Assembly (NCBI RefSeq): GCF_006716425.1
Contig: NZ_VFOZ01000001.1
Span: 2,728,001-2,792,000, forward strand
Origin: Actinoallomurus bryophytorum
GTDB taxonomy: Bacteria > Actinomycetota > Actinomycetes > Streptosporangiales > Streptosporangiaceae
Reading direction: 5' to 3'
DNA length: 64,000 bases
Of this stretch, positions 1 through 8,764 are shown in pieces (position 1 is the first letter of the stretch; each line of letters opens with the position of its first letter). The notes under the pieces are model-generated. The model saw nothing but the letters and a program-made list of their open reading frames with translations. It was not told where the DNA came from and did not search any database. A program made the translations under genes and the position numbers.

Positions 1-529
1 TCTGCTCGACGGCGTCGATGTGGCCGACGTCGCACCGCGGCTGCTGCGCCGGGAGGTCACCTACGCCTTCGAGCTACCCCGGCTGTTCGGTGACAGCGTC
101 CGGGCGGCGATCTCGTCGGGCACGGACGCGGACGCGGAGGCCGCCGCACGGCAGGCGCGGGCCGACGGCTTCATCCGGATGCTTCCGGGCGGGTACGACA
201 CGCCGCTCGCCCGCGCACCGTTGTCCGGCGGGGAGCTCCAACGGCTCGGTCTGGCCCGCGCCCTGGCCCGGCCCGCCCGCGTCCTCGTACTCGACGACGC
301 GACCAGCAGCCTCGACACCGCCACCGAGGCCGAGATCAGGCACGCGATCCGGCACGCGTGGGACGGCCGGACCGCCCTCATCGTGGCGCACCGGCCCGGC
401 ACCGCGGACGCGGCCGACCTCGTCGCCTGGCTCTATGAGGGACGGCTCCGCGCCCTGCGCCCCCACGCCGAACTCTGGCAGGACCCGCAGTACCGCGCGA
501 TCTTCCAAGGGCAAGGAGAAGGCCGGTGA
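1..529 (+). CDS. ABC transporter ATP-binding protein, C-terminal part (cut by window edge)
   Basis: The reading frame is open from base 2 and has no start in the window, so only the last ~176 residues of an ABC half-transporter are visible. They contain the ABC signature (LSGGE, about nt 224), Walker B followed by the D-loop (LVLDDATSSLD) and the H-loop His (VAHR). The Walker A and membrane part would lie to the left. The gene ends in a GTGA overlap with the next ABC gene, which suggests the two make a heterodimeric exporter at the membrane. The substrate cannot be told from the sequence. Confidence 0.9.
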   Translation, partial: LLDGVDVADVAPRLLRREVTYAFELPRLFGDSVRAAISSGTDADAEAAARQARADGFIRMLPGGYDTPLARAPLSGGELQRLGLARALARPARVLVLDDATSSLDTATEAEIRHAIRHAWDGRTALIVAHRPGTADAADLVAWLYEGRLRALRPHAELWQDPQYRAIFQGQGEGR

Positions 530-2265
530 CCCGGCCGGGCCTGCGCCTGCTCGTAGCGCAGCTGCGTCCCCATCGCCGGCCGTTCGCCGCGCTGTGCGGG
601 CTGTCGCTGCTGCTGGCCGTGCCCACCGCCTCGTCCGGCTACCTCATCGGCCGTGCCCTCGACGACGGCTTCCTCACCCACCGGCCGGACGCGGGCATGT
701 TCTGGCTCACCGTTCTCGCCGAGGTCGGCCTCGTCTCGGCGATCCTGTCCAGGGCACTGTTCCGCCCGCTCACGCGAATCGTGGAGCCACTACGCGACCA
801 GCTCGTCACGGCGACGGTCACCGCGGGACTCGGCCGCGGCCTGGATGAGGACTCCGCGACCCCCGCCACCGACACCCTCCACGCGACCGAATGGGCCGAG
901 ACGATCCGCCGTACGGTCGGGGCGATCTTGCGCAACCTCCACCTGACGGTCTCGATGGCGATCGGCGCGCTCGCCGGCCTGGCCACGCTCGATCCCCTCG
1001 CCGCCCTGATCGTCGCGCCGTGCATGCTCGCCGCTCTCGCCGCCAACTGGGCATTGGTCCGCCCGGCCCTCGACCGGCAACGCCGGCAGATCCTCGCCGA
1101 GGAGGAACTCGCCGAACGCGTCTCCCTGGTATTCGGCGCGCGGCGCGACATCCTCGCCTGCACCGCCGAGGAGGCCGCCATCGACACGGTCGCCGCCGCC
1201 GTGCGTACGGCGAGCGACACGAGCGTCGTCAACGCCCGGATGGGAATCCTGCGATCGCTCACGATCAGCATCGGCGTCGAGGCGGGCCTGCTGTCGCTGC
1301 TCTTCCTGGCCCCATGGCTCATCGCCACCGGCCGGCTCTCCGGCGGCGAGATCGTCGGCGCGGCGTTCTACGTGACGATGGCTCTCGGCCCGGCGCTGCG
1401 GTTCTTCGTCATCGGCGGCGGCGGCTGGTTCGTCTCCCTGCTAGGACTGTTCGGCCGGCTCGAGGAGGTCCTGCCGGACACGTACGACCCGGGCTCGAAG
1501 CCGTCAGGCACGCCCGCACCGCCACCACGACCCGATGTGACGGTCGACGATGTCACTTTCGCCTACTCCCCCGAGGCCGCGCCGGTGCTCGAGGGTGTGA
1601 GCGCCGAGATCCCGTACGGTCTCCACCTGGCCGTGGTCGGTCCGAGCGGATCCGGCAAGTCGACGCTCGCCACCCTCCTGTGCGGCCTGCGCCCCCCGGG
1701 CCACGGCCGCGTGGAGGTGGCGGGCTTCGACATCGCCGGCGTCCTGGAGAGACAGCGGCACCGGCTCGTGTCGCTCATCCCGCAGGAGGCCTACGTCTTC
1801 GCCGGGACGCTGCGGGAGAACCTCGCCTACCTGGCACCGGAGACGACGGACCACGTACTCCTCGACACCGCCGCGGCGTTCGGCCTGGACGCCATCGTCT
1901 CCCGGCTCGGCGGCCTCGACGCGGTCCTGCCGCCCGGGGGCGCCGGCCTGTCCGCTGGAGAACGACAGCTCGTCGCGCTCGTCCGTACGTACCTGTCCCC
2001 CGGCCCGATCATCGTCCTGGACGAGGCCACCTGCCACCTGGACCCGCCCGCCGAACGCGACGCGGAGCTGATGTTCGCCCGGCGGCCAGGCACCCTCATC
2101 GTGATCGCGCACCGGATCAGCAGTGCCATGCGCGCCGACCGGGTACTCCTCGTTGACGGCGGTCGTGTCGCCACCGGCACCCACGACGAACTGCTCAGTA
2201 CCAGCCCGCGCTACCGCGAGCTCGCCGGCCACTGGAAGGGTTCCCATGTCGAAACGGTCACTTAG
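526..2265 (+). CDS. ABC transporter, fused permease and ATP-binding half-transporter
   Basis: 579 residues, the usual length for a half-size ABC exporter. Residues 1-~300 are a six-helix transmembrane domain. The nucleotide-binding domain follows, with Walker A (GPSGSGKST, ~372), signature LSAGE (~475), Walker B/D-loop (IVLDEATCHLD, ~495) and switch His (IAHR, ~527). The GTG start overlaps the stop of the upstream ABC gene by four bases, so translation is coupled and the products probably pair. LSAGE instead of LSGGE is a mild deviation, common where one site of a heterodimer is degenerate. The cargo is unknown; a peptide or other natural product exporter is one possibility. Confidence 0.93.
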   Translation: MTRPGLRLLVAQLRPHRRPFAALCGLSLLLAVPTASSGYLIGRALDDGFLTHRPDAGMFWLTVLAEVGLVSAILSRALFRPLTRIVEPLRDQLVTATVTAGLGRGLDEDSATPATDTLHATEWAETIRRTVGAILRNLHLTVSMAIGALAGLATLDPLAALIVAPCMLAALAANWALVRPALDRQRRQILAEEELAERVSLVFGARRDILACTAEEAAIDTVAAAVRTASDTSVVNARMGILRSLTISIGVEAGLLSLLFLAPWLIATGRLSGGEIVGAAFYVTMALGPALRFFVIGGGGWFVSLLGLFGRLEEVLPDTYDPGSKPSGTPAPPPRPDVTVDDVTFAYSPEAAPVLEGVSAEIPYGLHLAVVGPSGSGKSTLATLLCGLRPPGHGRVEVAGFDIAGVLERQRHRLVSLIPQEAYVFAGTLRENLAYLAPETTDHVLLDTAAAFGLDAIVSRLGGLDAVLPPGGAGLSAGERQLVALVRTYLSPGPIIVLDEATCHLDPPAERDAELMFARRPGTLIVIAHRISSAMRADRVLLVDGGRVATGTHDELLSTSPRYRELAGHWKGSHVETVT

Positions 2266-2788
2266 GATCTCGGCACTCGCCGCCGGCGGTGTCGTGATCC
2301 TCGGCGGCAACGCCGCCGCGTACGCCGCCGTCACCCGCGACCACGAGCGGCACATCCCCGGCGTGGTCAAGTATCACGACCTGTCCCGCCGGCACACGAC
2401 CGGGCACGTGGTGTACCCCCAGGTCCCTCCGGTCGGCGGTCCCCACGCCCCGCTGCCGCTCAACTGTGGCATCTACACCACGCCCGTCCACGAGGAGAAC
2501 GCCGTGCACTCGATGGAACACGGCGCGGTCTGGGTCACCTACCGGCCCGACCTGCCCGGCGACCAGGTGACGGCCCTGCGCTCGGTGATACGGGGAAGAA
2601 GCCACCTCCTGCTCAGCCCCTTTCCGGGCCTGCCCGCACCGGTGGTGGCCAGCGCCTGGGGACGTCAGCTACGTCTCAGCGGCGCCTTCGACCCGCGATT
2701 GAAACAGTTCATCGGCGTCTACCGGGGAGGCCCGCAGACCCCGGAACGCGGCGCCCCCTGCTCGGGCGGCGTCGGCCACCCGTCCTAG
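2246..2788 (+). CDS. DUF3105 family membrane-anchored protein
   Basis: 180 residues from an ATG inside the end of the preceding ABC gene (20 bp overlap). The N-terminus has a hydrophobic anchor or signal (about residues 8-28) after a basic MSKR start. The body shows the DUF3105 pattern: a GHV.Y region, a GPHAPLP.NCGIY segment, then E..VHSMEHGAVWVTY. The conserved Cys, His and Glu residues suggest metal or ligand binding outside the membrane. Its function is unknown, but the overlap implies it works with, or is at least co-expressed with, the ABC exporter. The longer upstream in-frame extension has no coding character and was excluded. Confidence 0.85.
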   Translation: MSKRSLRISALAAGGVVILGGNAAAYAAVTRDHERHIPGVVKYHDLSRRHTTGHVVYPQVPPVGGPHAPLPLNCGIYTTPVHEENAVHSMEHGAVWVTYRPDLPGDQVTALRSVIRGRSHLLLSPFPGLPAPVVASAWGRQLRLSGAFDPRLKQFIGVYRGGPQTPERGAPCSGGVGHPS

Positions 2789-2818
2789 CTCGGCCGCACG
2801 TGACCACTCACGCCCGGC

Positions 2819-4483
2819 CTAAGGTCGGGACGCCAGGCCGTTCTCGAACGCGTACCCGGCCGCGGCGGTGCGTGAGGACAGGCCGAGCTTGGTGAAGATG
2901 TTCGACAGATGCCGGGCCACCGTCTTCTCGCTCAGCCGCAAGACGGTCGCGATCCTTCGGTTGCTGTCACCGGCGGCGACATACCGCAGCACTTCCGCCT
3001 CGCGTTCGGTCAGTCCGGCCGGCAGCCGCGTCCCTCGCCGGAGCGCGAGCAACCGGCGAGCATCGAGTGCGGCGCCCAGCCGATCGAACCCGTCGCGGGC
3101 CGCGTCGAACTCCAGCGCCGCCGCGTCCTGGTCATCGAGCTCCCGGTACGCCAGAGCGATCAACAGCCGGGTCCGCGCCACGCGGTACGGCGCGCCGATC
3201 TTCTGCCACAGCCGGCACGCGTCATGTAGAAAACCCAGCGCCTCCTCGGCCTTTCCCGAGGCCAGCGAGATGGCTCCGTACCCGCACGCGGCCTCGGCCC
3301 GTAACCCTGATGTCCCGTACACCTCCGAAGCAGACCACAGCTCCTGGCCCGCCTTCCCCATGGTCTCCGTGTCACCGACCGCGATCGCGATCTCGATCTG
3401 GGCCCCGCACAGCCGTGCGCGGGCGAGCCGGTTCCCGTCCTTCGCGACGAGCGCCGACCGGATCGACATGACCGCGGCGCCCGGGCGGCCCTGGTCGAGG
3501 CGGAGCAGGGCGAGCCCGGGCTGCGCGTCCCGGCCGAGTGCGCGAGCTCGCCGGAAGAGGTCCTCCGCGCCGCCGAGGTCGCCGCGGAGCCGGCGGATCT
3601 CGCCGAGCTCGTAGTACGCCTCGCCGACCACGTCCGACGAGAGATGGGCGGATTCCCCGACCACCAGGGCTGCCTGGTCCTCGGCCTCCTGCCACCGGCC
3701 CTGCATCCGCAACAGGTGCGCCCGGCGCACGCCACAGATCCCCCGGCCCGAGACCGCGTCAAGGCTGTTCGCGAACCGCCGGCAGACCACCCGCGTCCAT
3801 TCGGCCGCCCGACCCAGATCAAAAAGCTCATGACAGGTATCCATCAACTGCCGGTAGACCTCGCCCATCCAGATGAGATGGAGATCGTCGAAAATCGCGG
3901 TGAGCATCGCCTCATCCAGCAAAGGCAGCCCGGTTTCCGCGTCCCCGCGCTTGACCAGTGCTCGTCCCTCGGCGGCCAAGCCCAGTGCGAGCAGATTCGG
4001 ACTGTCCAACCGCCGGCCGATCTCCTGAAGCCGCTCGGCACGCTCGACCGCGTCGTCGAACTCGCCACGCGCCGTCGCGGCGAGCGTCTCATGGTGGAGG
4101 AGGTAACCGGCTTCCTTGCATTCGGGCTCATCGCGCAGCAGGTGGCGTGCGCGGCTCAGCCAACCCGAGCCGACCGCCCCGGCCCCGCGTATCCGGTGCT
4201 GGGCCGCGAGCAACATCGCCATCATCGCGGCGCGGCGCGGCCGTGCTTCGTCGCGGTACCGCTGGTAGGCCTCGATGAGGGCGTGGGACGAGTCATCGCC
4301 CGCGCCCGTCCACCAGGCCGCCTCACCCAGCACGCGAAAGTCGTCCGCGGACAGGCGATCGTGCTCCACCACCGCGAACCGCTCGATCACCGCGGCCCAG
4401 TCACGGTGCTGAAACGCCGCGTGTGCCCCCTCGATCGCGGCGTCCCCAGTACACGCCACGACCCCATCCACTCCCGCGGCCAT
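2819..4483 (-). CDS. LuxR-family transcriptional regulator with TPR-like repeats
   Basis: 554 residues. Residues ~15-470 are alpha-helical, with TPR-like pairs (for example YELGEIRRLRGDLGGAEDLF). The C-terminal ~65 residues are a LuxR/GerE HTH (LTEREAEVLRYVAAGDSNRR and EKTVARHLSNIFTKLGLSSR). There is no obvious P-loop at the N-terminus, so this is a TPR-LuxR rather than a full MalT/LAL regulator. The start is supported by GAGGGGG upstream of the ATG. It converges on the ABC/DUF3105 operon, and its targets are unknown. Two inverted repeats lie just upstream of its start and could be its own control sites. Confidence 0.88.
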   Translation of the reverse strand: MAAGVDGVVACTGDAAIEGAHAAFQHRDWAAVIERFAVVEHDRLSADDFRVLGEAAWWTGAGDDSSHALIEAYQRYRDEARPRRAAMMAMLLAAQHRIRGAGAVGSGWLSRARHLLRDEPECKEAGYLLHHETLAATARGEFDDAVERAERLQEIGRRLDSPNLLALGLAAEGRALVKRGDAETGLPLLDEAMLTAIFDDLHLIWMGEVYRQLMDTCHELFDLGRAAEWTRVVCRRFANSLDAVSGRGICGVRRAHLLRMQGRWQEAEDQAALVVGESAHLSSDVVGEAYYELGEIRRLRGDLGGAEDLFRRARALGRDAQPGLALLRLDQGRPGAAVMSIRSALVAKDGNRLARARLCGAQIEIAIAVGDTETMGKAGQELWSASEVYGTSGLRAEAACGYGAISLASGKAEEALGFLHDACRLWQKIGAPYRVARTRLLIALAYRELDDQDAAALEFDAARDGFDRLGAALDARRLLALRRGTRLPAGLTEREAEVLRYVAAGDSNRRIATVLRLSEKTVARHLSNIFTKLGLSSRTAAAGYAFENGLASRP

Positions 4484-4503
4484 CTACGACCCCCTCGCCG
4501 TCG

Positions 4504-4549
4504 TCACGCCTGTCCCTATGGCGTGACAACCCGTTCCATGCGATGGAAC
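4504..4549. promoter_or_regulatory. Two inverted repeats upstream of the LuxR gene
   Basis: TCACGCC (4504-4510) pairs with GGCGTGA (4520-4526) across 9 nt. GTTCCAT (4533-4539) pairs with ATGGAAC (4543-4549) across 3 nt. Both are perfect 7-bp arms and lie 20-65 bp upstream of the regulator start, where operators are expected. Which protein binds is unknown. Confidence 0.5.
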
Positions 4550-5367
4550 ATCTGTCCCCGACGGGCGAACCGTCCGGAGGTGGCCACCTCTACGAGCGTG
4601 ATCGTCCTACCCGTGCCCTTCATGGACGGAAGGTGACCTGGCAGATGTCGCGGCCGAGCATGCGGTCCCTTTCCATGTCAAGGTTCCGCGTCAACGTTCC
4701 GCCCGTCATGCCCGCGTTGCCGTCGATTCGTCGTGACGGAGCATCGTCGCCGGCATCTGGTCAAAGGCGCGCTGGAGCATGACGTTCGGCACCTAAGACG
4801 CCGTATGTAACGCAAAACATCCAGTGCATGCTTAGGTTAACGATTTAATCGATCTGTCATATCCCGTTCGCGCTACATTCCCTATCGGTGTTGAGACATG
4901 TGAACGCTTATGGCCGCTGACGGGTACGCCTTGGCCGAGGGCGATCTACGCGCCGTTCTCCCCGGCAAGGCCGCGCGAGCTGCCCATACAGGCGCTGTGG
5001 GTCATGCACTTGCGAAACTCCTGCGCCATCGCGTCCCGCCGCCTTGAAGATCAATTAGCGCCGACACCGGTTGCGGGACAGGCCGAAAACCGTACAGTCC
5101 CTGTACAGGTGATTGGCCGCCACTCCGAACGACCGCTCCCCCAACGCATAGCGTCACCGGCACTCATCCGCTGCCGACTTTTAATCACCCTGGGTAGCAG
5201 TTCCAGGCTGGCCAAGATCGGTCGACGTATTCCCTTCGACGTTCTCGCATGTTACTTATGTCACGACACTGACGATATTTGACTCATGCAGAAAAGGCCG
5301 CAATCGGGTCGACGGTTCTGCGAGAAGCCGCCGTCATCGCTCGGTCGCACGGAAGAACGGACATGGC
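4550..5367. other. Non-coding gap of about 820 bp
   Basis: No frame here has convincing actinomycete codon use or a recognisable domain. The part from about 4795 to 4900 is clearly AT-richer than its surroundings and could hold promoters for the glycosyltransferase operon to the right, but I cannot assign -10/-35 boxes with confidence. Confidence 0.5.
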
Positions 5368-6771
5368 GTGGCGGACACCGAAATCCGACCCCGATCCGCG
5401 ATCGTCCTCGACCAATGCCTACCAGTGCGGCTCGCCACCGGCGCCGTCCCCAGCGCCATCCCCGGCGGCGAACCGGCGGCCACCCAGCACCGCCCTTCCG
5501 CGGCGGCACACGACCGGCCTGAGACCTCCGCCAAGCCGGTGGGCGGCGCGGCCGGTTCCGGTACGGACGGCGAGCGCCACACCGCCCTCGTCGAGATCGT
5601 CATTCCGGTCTTCAACGAGGACCGGGTGCTGGCGGCCAGCATCCGGCGTCTGCATGAGTACCTGCTGGACACCTTCCCGTACAGCTTCCAGATCAGCATC
5701 GCCGACAACGGCAGCACGGACGCCACCTGGGAGATCGCCACCCGGCTGGCCGGCGAACTGGACCACGTCCGGGCCGTGCGGATCGGCCGCAAGGGGAGGG
5801 GCGGCGCGCTGCGTCAGGTGTGGAACGCCAGCGGAGCCGAGATCGTCAGCTACATGGACGTCGACCTGTCCAGCGACTTGGACGCCTTCCTGCCGCTGGT
5901 GGCGCCGCTGCTGTCCGGCCACAGTGACCTGGCGATCGGCACCCGGCACCTGCGGGGGGCGAGCGTCGCGCGCTCCATGAAACGGGCCGTCTTCTCCCGC
6001 GGCTACAACCTGCTGTTACGCACCACGCTCGGCGCCCGGTTCTCCGACGCGCAGTGCGGGTTCAAGGCGGGTCGCGCCGAGGTCGTCCGGGCGCTGATGC
6101 CGGTCGTCGAGGATGACGACTGGTTCTTCGACACGGAGCTGTTATTGGTCGCCGAACGGCATGACCTGCGCATCCACGAGGTCCCCGTGGACTTCGTCGA
6201 CGACCCGGACAGCAAGGTCGATGTGCTGCGCACGGCGCTGGACGACGTGCGCGGGATGCGGCGCGTGGCACGCCGGATCATCGCCGGCGCGATCCGCGTA
6301 CCGGTGCCACCGCGCGTCAAGTACGCCCGGCTGCCGAGCGGGATGGCCCGCCAGCTCGTCGGCTTCTCCGTGATCGGCGCGTTGAGCACCGTCGCCCACC
6401 TGCTGCTGTACCTGTGGCTGCGCAGCTTGATGCCGGCGCTCGTGGCCAACACCTTCGCACTGCTCCTCACCGCGATCGGCAACATCGCCGCGAACCGGCG
6501 CTTCACCTTCGGGATCCGGGGGTTCGAACGCGCGCTGCGGCACCAGCTCGAAGGCGGGGTGGCCTTCCTCGTCAGTCTCTCGGTCAGTACGGGCAGTCTC
6601 GCGCTGTTGCACGCTTTCGTCCCGCACGGATCGGCGCGTGTCGAAACGGCCGCCGTGCTGGCCGGTGACGCGCTCGCGACGCTCATCCGGTTCGTGTTGT
6701 TGCGTAGCTGGGTGTTCAACCCCAGACGCCTCCGCCGGTCCCCCCGGCCCGAGAGTGAGAAGTCGCGATGA
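5368..6771 (+). CDS. GT2 glycosyltransferase fused to a GtrA-like membrane domain
   Basis: 467 residues from a GTG start. Residues ~75-310 are a dolichol-phosphate-sugar-synthase-like GT2 domain (VEIVIPVFNEDRVL at ~75, ADNGSTD, and the DVD metal site in YMDVDLSSDLD at ~163). Residues ~328-455 carry four hydrophobic segments of the GtrA/DPMS type (RQLVGFSVIGALSTVAH onward). Such fusions transfer a sugar from a nucleotide donor to a polyprenyl-phosphate and help present the lipid-linked sugar at the membrane. Residues 1-70 are low-complexity and the true start may be later. ATGA overlap couples it to the GT39 enzyme, a likely user of its product. Confidence 0.88.
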   Translation: MADTEIRPRSAIVLDQCLPVRLATGAVPSAIPGGEPAATQHRPSAAAHDRPETSAKPVGGAAGSGTDGERHTALVEIVIPVFNEDRVLAASIRRLHEYLLDTFPYSFQISIADNGSTDATWEIATRLAGELDHVRAVRIGRKGRGGALRQVWNASGAEIVSYMDVDLSSDLDAFLPLVAPLLSGHSDLAIGTRHLRGASVARSMKRAVFSRGYNLLLRTTLGARFSDAQCGFKAGRAEVVRALMPVVEDDDWFFDTELLLVAERHDLRIHEVPVDFVDDPDSKVDVLRTALDDVRGMRRVARRIIAGAIRVPVPPRVKYARLPSGMARQLVGFSVIGALSTVAHLLLYLWLRSLMPALVANTFALLLTAIGNIAANRRFTFGIRGFERALRHQLEGGVAFLVSLSVSTGSLALLHAFVPHGSARVETAAVLAGDALATLIRFVLLRSWVFNPRRLRRSPRPESEKSR

Positions 6772-8750
6772 TCGTCACCGAGACCCGCCCCGAACGCCCC
6801 GTGGCGGTACGCGACCGGTTGGCCCGGATCTTCGCCGGGCCGCCCGGCGACCCCCGCTGGGCCCGTCCCGGCCTCTGGGCCGTGCTCGCCCTCGCCGCCG
6901 TGCTCTACTGCTGGGCGCTGTCGAACAACGGCGACGCCGACTACTACTACGCCGCGGCGGTGCGGAGCGGCACCGAGAGCTGGAAGGCCTTCTTCTTCGG
7001 TTCCCTGGACTCCGCGTCGTTCGTCACGGTCGACAAGCCGCCGCTGTTCCTCTGGGTGATGGAACTCTCGTGCCGCCTGTTCGGCTACGGGAGCTGGAGC
7101 ATGCTGCTGCCCGGAGCGCTCGCCGGCGTGGCCTCGGTCGCCATCCTCTACACGATGGTTCGTCGCGTGTTCGGGCCGGCCGCGGGCCTGCTGGCGGCGC
7201 TCGTGCTGACGCTCACCCCGATGACGGTCGTGGTCGACCGGGTGAACCAGGCGGAGCCGGTGCTCCTCCTGCTGCTGATGCTCGCCACGTGGGCGTGTGT
7301 CGAGGCGATCCGGACCGGGCGCCGCTCGCTGCTGATGTGGTCGGCGGTGTTCGTCGGGCTGGGCTTTGACGCCAAGATGCTTCAGGCGTACCTGATCCTG
7401 CCGGCCCTGGCCGTGACCTACCTGGTCGCCGCACGGGAACCGCTGCGCCGCCGCTTCGGGCGGCTGGCCCTGGGCGGCGGGGTGCTCGTGGCGGTCAGCG
7501 CCGTGTGGCCGGTCATCGTGGAACTGTGGCCGAAGTCCGACCGGCCCTACGTCGGCAGCAGCAGCAACAACACCGAGGCCAACCTGATCTTTTGCTACAA
7601 CGGCCTGCAGCATGTCCTCGGCCTGCGCTGCGGGGGCAATGTGGGTTTCGGTGGCGGTTCGGTGAGCGCGCCCAACGCCGGTTCCGCTCCCGAGTTCGGC
7701 GGCCCGCCCGGTATCGGACGCATGTTCTCCGAGCACCTGGCCGGCCAGATCACCTGGCTGCTGCCGTTCGCCGTGGTCGGCCTGGTCACCGGGCTGGTCG
7801 CCTGGTGGCGCACCCCTCGCACCGACCCGCGGCGCGCCGCGCTGCTGCTGTGGGGCTGCTGGCTGGTCGTCCACTTCGCGCTCTTCAGCTCACTCAGAGG
7901 GAACTTTCACACCTACTACACGACCCAGATGGCGCCGGCCATCGCCGCGCTCACCGCCGCCGGAGCCGTCGCCCTGACCCGCCTGACCGCCACCGGCCGG
8001 GCGTGGTTGCTCGCGGCGTCCCTGGTGGGGACGTCCGCGCTGGCATTCGTCATCCTGCGCCGGACCCCGGACTTCGTGCCCTGGCTGCGCTGGGCGATCG
8101 TCGTGCTGGCGGTGCTGACCGCGGCCGCGCTGCTGCTCCTGCGCCCGGTGCGGCCGGGCGGGGTGGCCGTCGCGGTGAGCGTCGCCGTACTGGTCACGGT
8201 GCTCGCCGGGCCTGCGGCGTACGCGGTCACACCGTTGACCGAGACCAGCTCCGGGTACGCGCCCCAGGCCGGACCGGTCGAGGTGTCGCAGACCGGGGTG
8301 CCGGCGTTCGTCCCACTGCCCAAGGGCGTCAAGCCGCCCAAGCCTCATCGTCCGGGCAAACGGTCCGACGGGCGGCCGGACAGCTCCAGCGGCCTGGGCG
8401 TGATACCCCCCGGCATGGCCCGCTACCTGGTCGCGCACCGTGATCGCGCGACCTGGCTGGCCGCGGCCAACAGTGGCCTCGTCGCCTCCACGATCATCGT
8501 GGAGACCGGCGGACGGCCGGTGATGGCGATGGGCGGCTTCGGCGGCCTGGACCCGATCCTGACCGTCGACCGGATCGCGGCCTACGTCCGCGACGGCCGA
8601 CTGCACTATTTCTTCCTCGACACGAAGGGCCCCTGGGCCGGCACACCGATCGCGGGGTGGATCAGGACGAACTGTCCGCCGGTCGATCCCGGGGAGTACG
8701 GCCCGCGCCCCACCGGCCCGGTCTATCAGCAGCTGTACCGATGCGGATGA
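6768..8750 (+). CDS. GT39 (ArnT/PMT-like) membrane glycosyltransferase
   Basis: 660 residues with a multi-helix N-terminal membrane part and a C-terminal extracytoplasmic region. The first luminal loop keeps the acidic pair typical of the GT39/ArnT superfamily (NNGDADYYYAAAVRSG), followed by FVTVDKPPLFLW. Enzymes of this family take a sugar from a polyprenyl-phosphate carrier and pass it to an acceptor outside the membrane. The gene overlaps the GT2-GtrA gene by ATGA, so donor-making and donor-using enzymes are co-translated. The acceptor (protein, lipid or wall polymer) is not evident. Confidence 0.88.
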   Translation: MIVTETRPERPVAVRDRLARIFAGPPGDPRWARPGLWAVLALAAVLYCWALSNNGDADYYYAAAVRSGTESWKAFFFGSLDSASFVTVDKPPLFLWVMELSCRLFGYGSWSMLLPGALAGVASVAILYTMVRRVFGPAAGLLAALVLTLTPMTVVVDRVNQAEPVLLLLLMLATWACVEAIRTGRRSLLMWSAVFVGLGFDAKMLQAYLILPALAVTYLVAAREPLRRRFGRLALGGGVLVAVSAVWPVIVELWPKSDRPYVGSSSNNTEANLIFCYNGLQHVLGLRCGGNVGFGGGSVSAPNAGSAPEFGGPPGIGRMFSEHLAGQITWLLPFAVVGLVTGLVAWWRTPRTDPRRAALLLWGCWLVVHFALFSSLRGNFHTYYTTQMAPAIAALTAAGAVALTRLTATGRAWLLAASLVGTSALAFVILRRTPDFVPWLRWAIVVLAVLTAAALLLLRPVRPGGVAVAVSVAVLVTVLAGPAAYAVTPLTETSSGYAPQAGPVEVSQTGVPAFVPLPKGVKPPKPHRPGKRSDGRPDSSSGLGVIPPGMARYLVAHRDRATWLAAANSGLVASTIIVETGGRPVMAMGGFGGLDPILTVDRIAAYVRDGRLHYFFLDTKGPWAGTPIAGWIRTNCPPVDPGEYGPRPTGPVYQQLYRCG

Positions 8751-8764
8751 GAGAGGGGCCGGGG

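Noticed and set aside
2123-2245. In-frame N-terminal extension of the DUF3105 gene
   Set aside because: It lies inside the ABC gene, has no signal or domain, and the start at 2246 gives a proper hydrophobic N-terminus.
5004-5282. Open frame of 92 codons in the gap before the GT2 gene
   Set aside because: Codon third positions are not GC-biased and no motif or ribosome-binding site is visible.
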